A stretch of 64,000 nt of DNA, taken from Epiperipatus broadwayi (taxonomy: Eukaryota; Onychophora; Udeonychophora; Euonychophora; Peripatidae). Position numbers and translations under genes: made by a program. Shown here one piece after another: positions 53,109 to 62,433 of the stretch (its first letter is position 1; the number at the start of each line of letters is the position of its first letter). The DNA is taken from the NCBI GenBank assembly GCA_028023455.1, contig JAQFVV010013094.1, positions 1 through 64,000 of the forward strand, in the 5' to 3' direction. The notes beneath the pieces were generated by a model. The model was given only the letters and a program-made list of their open reading frames with translations, was not told where the DNA came from and made no database searches.

Positions 53109-54305
53109 GGTACTCATCTTTTAGCTAAAAATGCCACTCTATGGCACGGTTTTCATGCCAAAACACATAAAAATGCTGTTTCCATGGCCAACACATTTGA
53201 ACCTGCATTTTCTATAATACAACTTTTTTGTTGAGCTACAGAATGCAGGCTGCTATGTTGTGTCACAGTACAGCATGTATGTCGCATAGCAGCAAATACA
53301 TTTTCCAAATTCGCACAATTTATAAAATAATTACGGCTTGGTGAGAGAGTTTGTATTTGAATTGTATTGAAATATTCTTTTCATTGGATTTTTTTTTTAT
53401 TTTAAACTATTGAAATATTCAACTTTTTTAAAGCAATAATTATAAGACTTTTTACAATGTACTGTATTTAACTTTTATTTGGGAAAATGTTAAATATCTA
53501 TGTTTTTATTGAGTTGCAATTAGATAACATGTCAAGTAATGTACTGTTAGTAACATTCCATGAGACAAAGAAGTAAAAAAGAGTGGTACAAAAAATATCC
53601 AGTAAGAAAAGTCCAAATATACAGTTTTTTTTGTAAATTTAATAAAAAGCAAATATTATAAACATGTTTAATAAATAAAGAAGACATTTGTATGTGTTTG
53701 TTGTTGTTTAAAAAAGTTTGAGTTTCTTTCTTCTGTTCGAGTACAGTTACGATTTTGAATTTTTTTATTTTAGCATTACAAACAAACAGAACACTAACCC
53801 TAAAACTAACTCTAACCCTAAAACTAACCCTAAACCTAACCCTAAACTAACCCTAAAACTAACCCTAAAACTAACCCTAAACCTAACCCTAAACTAACCC
53901 TAAAACTAACCCTAAATCTAACCATAACAACTTTTACTTTTATTAAAATTATTATTTTTTAATTTAAACAACAACAAAAAAAGTCGTAACACAAGTAAAA
54001 AAATATCCGATAGAAAATTGATAAAAAAAAAAAACCGTAACACAATTTAAAAAGTATACGATATAAAAAACATGAATCAAATTGTAATTTGTTGATTTTA
54101 TTTTACATTTATTATTATCATTTAAATTGTATATGATAATAAAAAATAATATTTAAAAAAGATGATTTTGTTTTGTTTTTATTTTCGCATTACAAAAAAG
54201 CACAGAAAAATTATTAAAATCAACAGCCTGTGAATGTTCATATTTTATAGTTTTAGCATGAAAACGGCACCATCCAATGGCATCTTTAGCTATAAGACAA
54301 GCACC
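53109..54305. mobile_element. 1.2 kb DNA transposon with ~56 bp inverted termini and 8 bp target duplication
   Basis: Flanked by GATATAAC at 53101-53108 and 54306-54313; the uninterrupted site is present once in the other LTR (50756-50763). The left terminus GGTACTCATCTTTTAGC and the inverted right terminus GGTGCTTGTCTTATAGC continue as imperfect matches for about 56 bp, ending in CGGTTTTCATGC(C/T)AAAAC or its counterpart. There is no transposase frame, so it is non-autonomous. Eight-base duplications occur in hAT, P, Merlin and Zisupton elements; the GG-initial terminus is unlike the usual hAT CA(G) start, so the superfamily is open. It contains a telomere-like array. Confidence 0.85.
53791..53930. 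repeat. Degenerate telomere-like (CCCTAA)n array inside the transposon
   Basis: About 140 bp made of AACCCTAAA, ACTAACCCTAAA and AACCCTAAACCTA units, i.e. CCCTAA-type repeats with extra A/C bases. It lies wholly inside the 53109-54305 element, so it is interstitial and was carried there by transposition rather than marking a chromosome end. Confidence 0.85.
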
Positions 54306-55128
54306 GATATAACAATAATATAAATTGCTATGTCTCCCGATACAATGTACTGTTAAATCACCGTGTTGTACAATCAGTTGGAGCTTTCTTAGTTTGGAGG
54401 GAACCATGTTCGAATAAAACAAGTAAAGAAGCAGAGTGTGTGTATGCTGGAAAATCCACAAAAGTTTATATAAGATCACAGGATCCAAAGAAGATTTGCT
54501 GGAAGTTAGCGCTAACTGGTCAAAAGTAATTTTAAAGAATCTACATTGTACTGTGTATGTCATTTCCAAATTCATAAATCCTAGGTAACTTTTGTTTTAA
54601 TATGCTTTCATTCTTGATTTCCTTTAAAGATAAACAATAAACTGTGCTAAACAAAACTTTAAATTTTTTAAAATAACATTTGAAAAATACAAACAATATC
54701 GGCTTCTATATTTAATTACATTTAAAGATGTTGTGTGTTGTTATGTGTAAATTTTAAGTTAATGTATTGTGTATATTTTATTTATAATAGTAATGTATTA
54801 AAAAACATTTATCTAAAATGAACAGAGTGTGAGTCTTTAAATTATAAAGCAAAACGATTGTTTTTTTTTAAAAAAAATATTTAAATTGTCTTTTAAAATA
54901 TTTATGTTTATGTTTTAACACACACAGTTATACAGAGTAATATTTTAATGAAGTGGAAAGGGAAAAATTTAATCATTAAATAATAAATAATTAATTTAAA
55001 AGTAAAAGGATAGGGAAATTATAATTTTAAAAGTAAGGATTTGTCGAGTAAAGACATAAATTGTTTTCTCATTCAGTACATTATTTTTTTTAAAAAATAG
55101 AAGTATTATCTAGGGCGGAGTTGTTATT

Positions 55129-57529
55129 CTCTTAAAAGGTAGATAAAATCTATTGAGCTAGCTGGATCTCAGGTACTAGATAGGCTGATTAGGTAGACAC
55201 ATTGATTACAATGTAATTAACTGGTGCCCAAAGTTTTTTTTAAAACAAATAAAGTGTTTATTTGGTTAGTATTTATCTAGTAGCCGAGTGTTCATATTAT
55301 TGGTAGATTACTGCTAATGATATTTTACACTCTACATGAGGACCAAGCACCTTCAAAGAGTAAATGATAAGACGAAAGGTAGAGTAAAGTTATGAGATTA
55401 TTATCTGTAGTCTTTATTATTAGTAATATTATTTAAGATTAGGTTGAGAAGGTGGGCAGTTCAATATATATACACAAATGTAGAAATTTCGAAAGAGAAA
55501 AAAGTTATAAACAAAAATATTAAAGATACATTCTTGTAAATTGAAATTAAAAGCTATAGTAATTAATTAAAAAAATTAAGAGCTAAAATAAAACAATAGT
55601 TTAATTACCGCAGTAGATTGTTGAAGCAAATTAAATAATTAAAAGAAATGCTAAGTAGATTCTCTTCAATAATGACAATCTACAAAATCAATATTTAATT
55701 AAAGTAAAAGAAAAATTAATTACCTTCAATCAAGGAAAAGAATCACCTGATTGGATGTACAGTAACCAGCCAATCATCTCTGGAAATTAAAAAAACAATG
55801 ATAGTGATCAGGCACTGGATTTTTGGAGTTCTACCTATGTGGATGGATTGTGGTTAAATAAGTGTTTCCATTTCAGTGTAACTTCAAGTGTGGACAATTG
55901 GTGTCTGAACATCTCAAAAGTCAGCCAGGGTTTTAAACAGTTTGTCCTGATCCTTATTATCATTTGTCTTTTGCCTTTGGGCCAAATGATAATATAACTT
56001 TGTATAATTATTAACTCTCTTCTTAGATGATCATATATTAAGCATTTATTTTAAATAAACTGTATTTTATTATAGTCACTCATGGAAGTGCATGCAAATC
56101 AATCTCACTCATATAGTGCTTGATTTAGATAATGTGGCACATAGGATTCATTCTAAAAAGGTCATAATGCTTACATCAAGCAAGTAATTTTAAAGATTTT
56201 AATATCAATAAAAAATATTTACTTCTAAAACAACTTTTGGGGATGTCAGATATCTAATATATTTATAAATCTAAGTATATTAAGCAGCTGAAATAAAATA
56301 TGTCTTGCTAGAAACTAATAAAGTAGAAAAAGGTCTTGATTGCTTGACCCTATTTCAAAGTTCTGCCAAGGTATCTGCAGAGATATCATCTATATTCTGT
56401 AAGAATAATAGTTATCTCAACAACTACTGCATAATAAAAATCTTTAAAAAATCAAAAAAATTGTTCTTTCTCCAAATATGCTATTTATTACTATTGAAGG
56501 AAGCCCCAAAACATGTATTTACTTTTATATGGATCAATCAAGCATGACATTACAAAAACTGTTTGACCATTTGTTAATTACAGAACAAGCAGAATAACAA
56601 TGATAATAAACTCTTTTATGCAAGGTTCTAAAATCATCTTAATAAAATTTTAATTGTTTTTTAAACAATATGAGGATCAAGATAAAGAATTGTTTACAGA
56701 ATTTTTTAAAAATTTGGTCTTTTCATTGAAGTCAATAAAAAGCCAAATGATAATTTTTATGTATTATTATCATGTTATGCAATTTTTATTATTATTTAAA
56801 ATTCCCAAAGAAACATCAGTGTCAAGTAAATTATTGCTTTATTTGAATTCAAATATATATATATACACTCACACAATCAATTGAGGGCATATGAAAGGGA
56901 TAGTTAGGTAGTTTATATTTTTATTTATGTATTTACAAACCATGAATCAAAAAATGCTTAAATATTGAAAATATTATCATATTTAAGGGCTGATTAATAA
57001 TATTTTTTTAATTAGTTTTTCTCTTTCCAGAATTTCAACAGGATTTATAAAAAAAAATTATTGATGTTTATTTATCTGTTTCATGTAAATACCATATTAA
57101 ATTATAGTTTATTTTAATAGTTGAATTTACTAAAGTTACTAAACTTATTTTTGTCTACTCATATATTAATTTATTGTAAATAAAATGTAAATATTTTTTT
57201 ACAATTTAATTTCATATTTTGTTTTGTTTGTCATGCTCACTTATCATTACAGATTTCAGTCACGTGTCATGTTTATTAAAATATTATATTTACCCTTGAA
57301 ATTAGAGAATGATTGATTATTTAAATGTACTTAGAAATTAATAAAATATCCCTTTAATTTCTGAATATATTATTTAGCCCTTTTTGTATCTACTAACAAA
57401 TACAGATATAGAAATATTTTAAATATTTATAGAGTCTCCAAATCTTATTATAAAGATTGGCAAAGCTTTCCCCCTTTTTTATTTCTATTAAGAATTAGAG
57501 ATAGTTTTCTCACCATAAACTATAATAGA
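55129..57529. other. 2.4 kb intergenic stretch
   Basis: No supported gene. Open frames at 56305-56547 (starting at TTG) and 56654-56884 are the best plus-strand frames, but they have no recognisable domain and biased AT-rich composition. A G+C-richer patch at about 55780-55980 was not identified. Confidence 0.45.
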
Positions 57530-57575
57530 ATTTGGTAGCTCAATTTGTAGGGTCATAAGACTTTTTTTATTATTG
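57530..57575 (+). repeat. tRNA-Lys-like 5' half (SINE fragment)
   Basis: GGTAGCTCAATTTGTAGGGTC then ATAAGACTTTTTTTATT closely follows the A-box, D-arm and TTT anticodon loop of tRNA-Lys. The 3' half does not adjoin: the similarity stops in the anticodon region and an LTR-end-like sequence follows. A B-box-like AGTTCAAACCC lies downstream at 58013-58023. Read as a tRNA-Lys-derived SINE broken by later insertion. Confidence 0.4.
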
Positions 57576-57582
57576 TCAGTTA

Positions 57583-57620
57583 TGTACCATTACACTTTGG
57601 ATGCCACAATTTGTGAATGT
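57583..57620 (+). repeat. Element 2-like LTR end with PBS-like sequence (remnant)
   Basis: ACCATTACACTTTGGATGCCACAA matches the CCATTACATTTGGATGCCACAA junctions of element 2. It is a short relic; similar CCATTACAATTTGG occurs at about 57902 after the next (TA)n. Confidence 0.5.
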
Positions 57621-57828
57621 TAGCAAACCAGAAACACACACTCTCTCTCTTATTCCTACATCATGTACTATTACAATTTTCTACCAAATTAGTAAAACTA
57701 TTAAATAAAAGAAACCTTTGTCACATGTACTATTACTACTTGGCACTGCCATTCATGAAACATATATGTTAAAAAAACTCAATATCTTGATTGCACATAT
57801 ATCATACTATATATAAAATAAATTTTAA

Positions 57829-57830
<2 letters not shown>

Positions 57831-57897
<67 letters not shown>
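57831..57897. repeat. (TA)n microsatellite
   Basis: About 67 bp of pure TA. Confidence 0.97.
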
Positions 57898-57901
<4 letters not shown>

Positions 57902-58865
57902 GCCATTACAATTTGGTCACTAGCCAAATTTATAGTAATGTGCATGTAGAAAAGGTCAAACAAAATCATCATCACAATTTTATATAACCATAAAGGAAGT
58001 TGTAGGGCATCCAAGTTCAAACCCTACAAGGTCCAGTTCTAAAAGCTTTAAACAGAGAAAGAATGGGTCAACAATTATATGCTTTATTTGTTTGTGTGTT
58101 GATAGAAAGGTAATACACACATTTAAAATATTTAATATTTAAATTTTCTTTAAAAAGCAAAGTTATAATGCATACATATAGGCAATGTATGTGTAAATTA
58201 TTTAATTGTTTTATATTTCAAATATTAAACATTTTAACTTTCTTTAAAACTAAGCTATGCTTGATCAATTCTAACATTTTATTCTATACTTCTATTTTGC
58301 TTTTCTTTAATTATAAGTGGGATTTAAAAGTTACAGATTTAATTAAATAATTGGGTTATAATTACTAAGCTAGCAATTATATTATTTAAGGTTAGTTTAT
58401 GAATGATTTGAAAGAATGAAGGATGTGTGTACATTACATACAAAATTTTACATTTCCTAAATATTGAAAGAAAAGGAAGTATTAAATCTGTTAAATTATT
58501 TTTTTTGTACAATTTTTTTTTGTTAAAAGAGGAAATCTGTTTAATCAGATATCGATCTTTGTAGTAATTTTTTTTTGTAAATGATTGTTTCACTTTGGAA
58601 ACTTATAATGAGTCAGAACTATAATTTTTGAAATTGTCTTATCAAGATCTAAAGAAGGAAGCTCAAAGATTTGAAGTGTTACCTGGATGTTAAAAAGAAA
58701 AAAAAAACAAAAGAAAGGAAATAAGAATTGAGTCTATTTTTTTTTTTAAAACAAAAGTGTCTGGAAAAAGGATTAAACTTTTCAGTTAAAAAATACTTTG
58801 GTTGAAAATAAATTAGAGATCTAATTAAAACAAATTTGTCCAAAAATAGCAAGTGATGCTATCTC
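57898..58865. other. AT-rich stretch without a supported gene
   Basis: Contains a GCCATTACAATTTGG word, the B-box-like AGTTCAAACCC at 58013, and long A or T runs near 58500-58750. No coding evidence. Confidence 0.45.
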
Positions 58866-58902
58866 TGATTGGTTAAGGTAGCTAAAAATTGGATATAAAA
58901 AG
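58866..58902 (+). promoter_or_regulatory. CCAAT/TATA-like promoter site, possibly in the 5' LTR of element 4
   Basis: Two ATTGG words (inverted CCAAT) at about 58867 and 58888 are followed by TATAAAAAG at 58894, in otherwise plain AT-rich DNA. With a primer binding site 2.2 kb downstream and gag beyond it, it could be the promoter in a long LTR like those of elements 1 and 2. The LTR start could not be located because its partner lies outside the window. Confidence 0.35.
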
Positions 58903-61101
58903 CTGTCTTGAATTATTATTATTATTGTGATTGATTCAGATTATTAAACTATAATATTGAATGTTGAAAATATAAGAAATGGCGGGCTAGAAAAATTATA
59001 TGTATATTCCATTTGCCGGACCATCTGGGGAAGCTGCACATCACATAGGAAAGAAAAGATGTGTCTAAAATAATATTCTACACCTTTCAACTGACCAGAT
59101 AAATAAGATGTTTTTAATAGAAGGAAGAAAGCATTCACCTGCATTCAAAGAAGATGAATTAATCTACTGATAAATATTAATCATCAAGTCCAATTAATTG
59201 TTACAACAACTGATTTTAAACTCAAGAAAATTTACAAATGGGAAAACAACTGCTGTATTTCATCCACATGCTTGACAGGAAGAGAAGAAAAATTAATATA
59301 ATGATTTCCAAATTGTCCACTAAAGCAAATAACCTCAATAGAGTCACCATCATCAAATAGTTATCCACCTCAAGAAAGAGATTGTTCCCAGTAAAACGGA
59401 AATGGTAGCTGCAGAAATATAAACATTATACAAGACAAGTTTGAACCCTTGGAAATTCGCCACAAACAAAAGATCGGTAATATGACTTTTTATATCTATT
59501 TTCTTTATGATATCAGTCTTAATAAACATTTTAGCAATAAAGTGGTATATTTTATTTAAAGAACTTTTAAAGACTATTCAGATCGATTAAAAACAAGAAT
59601 GTCTTACTAATAATAACTTTGAGCTTCATAAATGATCTTGAATGTATGAAAATGATTTGTTTATTAATTTTACAATATTAATGTGTAAAACAATTTTTTT
59701 TTTATGGTATTATGATTTTAGTTTTAACTAATATATTATTATTTTGGGTTTTAATAATATTTTGTTATTATGGGATAAAACACGCACATACATAATAATA
59801 TTTTTATATGTGTATAATTGGAAGTGAATGTGGAATAATGAGTAGTATTAGAATATTAGATTATTTTGTTTCAAGTTCAGTATAGATTTCAGCGCTTGGA
59901 AGGGAGGGGGAGAAAATAATTTAAAACTTTTTTCTAAAACTTGCTCTTTCAATTTTACTAACATTTTTTTTTATTCTATTTACATGTTGGATTTTTTAAG
60001 TATGTGTGCTAATGAGCAGATAATATTTTTTTTTAAATACTTTTCTCATGGAGTGAAAATCATGGTCAATGTGACGTCCAACTTAATACAAAATACATTT
60101 GAAGGGAAAGGGGGAAGAACTTAAAATTAATCTGAGGATTGTTATATAATCAATTATTATTATTATTATTCATGTCAATTTTCATATTTATCTAGAAATT
60201 TTTATGTATATGTTAGAAATGTAGTAATAAATATTAGTTTGTTTTATTAAACGAGGCGTATATATTTCATTAAGTGTAGTCTTTGTTAAGTGTGATTATT
60301 CATCATCATCAATGGTTGAATATTAGTTATTTAAGATATAAGTAAATATGCTAAAATTAAGCAATAATTATGAATTTCTTTATAAAATTTAGTTTTATGT
60401 TTAGGCTTAGTCCTAGAGCTGTAGTTGAAACCCTTGTCATTATTGTTATTATTATCATCATCATCATCATCATCAACGTTTTAATTAATGAGCTGTTTAA
60501 CTGTTTAAAGGCCATAAATAAATATTGATTTTATAATATTTAGTGATTTCTTAGTATTATTATAACCACATCCCATCATCTATTTCATGCAAGGATGAGT
60601 GAATTGCCATCCTAAATTAGTTATATATAATCTGAGCTAGTGAACTTATAAAAATATTGAAACACATTTGTTATGTTAAGATCTGAGAAATGATTTATGT
60701 CTCAATGAACTCCACTTTGGTTTAAAGATGTTTTACTTTTACCTAACTATTAGTGCTTATAGTGATATGGCTCAAAAAGCAAAATCTCTCATTTTTATTA
60801 GAAATAAAGTACCAAAAAGGGATTCAAACCCGGTACATGTGAAAGGTTATTAGATATAACCGTGTCTAGATTCAGATAATCTAGTGGCGCCCTGCTAGAC
60901 CATATTCACTTAGTATTTGTTTAAACATGCACTTAACATCAAACCAAGGAATGAAAGTGGATAAAACCTACTGCCTGTATACCTGAGTTATATTTTATTG
61001 AATTACTTGTTATTTTAATTTGAACCTTTACTTATGATCATTCTATGGATTACTCAGGTATGGTAATATCTTTTTTTTTGATTCATTTATTTAGGTTACA
61101 A
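58903..61101. other. Region that may include the 5' LTR of element 4
   Basis: No supported gene. It contains (ATC)n-like CATCATCATCATCATC at about 60455-60475, several TTATTATT runs and a tRNA-like fragment (60812-60905). The segment ends TTAGGTTACAA just before the primer binding site, so at least its right part should be LTR U5. Confidence 0.4.
60812..60905 (-). repeat. tRNA-like (SINE?) fragment
   Basis: On the minus strand GTCTAGCAGGGCGCC (A-box-like) is followed about 65 bases later by CCGGGTTTGAATCCC, a good B-box with a short T-stem. The spacing is wider than in a real tRNA and no cloverleaf is convincing. It is G+C-richer than its surroundings, which fits a tRNA-derived SINE head. 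Confidence 0.3.
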
Positions 61102-61120
61102 TGGACACCCAACTGGGGCC
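61102..61120 (+). promoter_or_regulatory. Primer binding site of element 4 (tRNA-Lys type)
   Basis: TGGACACCCAACTGGGGCC closely resembles the tRNA-Lys-primed gypsy site TGGCGCCCAACGTGGGGC. It follows ...GGTTACAA, a plausible LTR end in ACA. It lies 1.33 kb upstream of the gag-like frame on the same strand. Confidence 0.6.
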
Positions 61121-62433
61121 TGATATTTTACCATATACCTGAAAAAGAGAGTCTATAGAATGATGGGAGATGTGTGGTTAAAAATAGAGAAATTTTTTTT
61201 AGTAAAATTTTTTTTTTCAGTAAAAATTTTTTTTTTTGTCTTACAAAATTTTCTTGGCCAAACAGTCTTATTTTAGATGATGATGTTTAATATGATTTAA
61301 TTTTTCATTGATGATGATAAAATGGGTACAGCCATAAAACAGCTTGTTTTTTTTTTTTTTATCAATTTTGAAAATAGAGATGAATATCACAACTTAAGAC
61401 AAAGGTGAAATAAATAATAGATTTTTTTTTGTGGAACATTAAAATGATTTATTGCCAGATAGGATAGGCATAGTAATAGTGATGAATTATGGAATAGTAG
61501 TCTCATGTGTGTTTGGGGAGTTCATTTTGTAAAAAGTCTATGATTTTAGAGGTTTGATTGGATGGTTGATCGTTGGAGTTTGGTTGGTTAGATTGCAGTT
61601 TTGATGATGAGTGAAGAGTTTTGTCATTGCCTTGAGAATGCTATGTATTTCGTGTAACTTATGAATGATCAAACCCATTCACTGCTCCAACCCAATTTAT
61701 ATGTTATCTTTATTTTATCATGAAGCAGTTAACAGCAGACCTGCCATGATATCAGCCTATAAGTCTCCAAGAGAGAGAGCACGGCATAGTTTTCCAATCC
61801 AGTTATATGTTATTCTTATTTGATCATGAAGCAGTTAACAGTAGTCCTGCCATGATATCAGCCTATAAGTCTCCAAGAGAGAGAGCAAGGTTTCGTTTTT
61901 GTAGTCTATAATAAGCAGGGCATTCCTTGATACTTGCCACATAAGACTCCAAGAGAGAGAGCAAGGCATAGTTTATCTATCTTAGCCCCTAAGACTTAAA
62001 ATACATCTTTTATTGCAACAGAGTTTGCTTCATTCAATCAAGGGTTGTGGTAGTTAATAGTGATCGAATTGGGATGATCTTCTGAGTGCTCGTGATGCAT
62101 TGTGTGATTATAGTGCTGTGACTGAATTCTTTTATTTATCTCAAGATTGTGAACTGCTAGTCATTCTGTGGACTGTCAATATCTGTCGGATTTCTGGGAG
62201 AATGGATGAATGTATAATTTGGGCTATTACAGACAGACATGCACTATATAGATTATTGTTGTGTAGTTCATTAAATAAGGATATTAAAATTTTTTTTTTT
62301 GTTGTATTTGTAAATGCATAATAAGGTGAAAATCAAATCAGTCAGTTGGTCAGAATAGGTGTCAGACAGGGAGAAGATGTGTGGATTTTTGATGGTCAGG
62401 GAAGTACAGATGGGATATACATAGTTTTATAAC
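61121..62433 (+). other. Leader of element 4
   Basis: Untranslated-looking region between the primer binding site and the gag-like ATG. G+C rises toward the right. It contains poly-T/poly-A runs (61195-61235, 61347-61362) and a tandem repeat (61691-61970). The 73-codon plus frame at 62100-62321 overlaps no recognised domain and is probably incidental. Confidence 0.55.
61691..61970 (+). repeat. ~105 bp tandem repeat in the element 4 leader, 2 units plus a partial
   Basis: Two units share CATGAAGCAGTTAACAG, CTGCCATGATATCAGCC and CTCCAAGAGAGAGAGCA(C/A)GG; a third partial unit from about 61942 repeats only the last part. The purine-rich AAGAGAGAGAGCA is kept in all three. Confidence 0.8.

Larger units (their letters stand above)
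50289..55128 (+). mobile_element. Non-autonomous LTR retrotransposon (element 3)
   Basis: Two direct repeats of about 1.29 kb (50289-51578, and 52625-55128 once its insertion is removed) start TGTACCAAG(A/G)TACATTG and flank a core of about 1.05 kb. A PBS-like TGG-initial sequence follows the first repeat and a purine-rich tract precedes the second, the order expected of an LTR element on the plus strand. The core has no coding capacity and half of it is a ~46 bp minisatellite. It must depend on enzymes from another element. The right outer boundary is uncertain by about 20 bp and no target duplication was identified. Confidence 0.75.
52625..55128 (+). repeat. 3' LTR of element 3 (with transposon insertion)
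   Basis: Starts TGTACCAAGGTACATTG at 52625. It matches the 5' LTR up to the GATATAAC at 53101-53108 and again from 54306. The intervening 1197 bp is a DNA transposon. A TATATAAG box is at 54467-54474. The minus-strand frame 54153-54575 spans the transposon-LTR junction and is not a gene. Confidence 0.8.

Noticed and set aside
53791-53930. A true chromosome end or chromosome fusion point
   Set aside because: The array is internal to a transposon with defined target duplication and is degenerate.
56305-56884. Two neighbouring plus-strand frames (80 and 76 codons) as an old gene
   Set aside because: Different frames, TTG or weak starts, low-complexity AT-rich composition, and no motif recognised.
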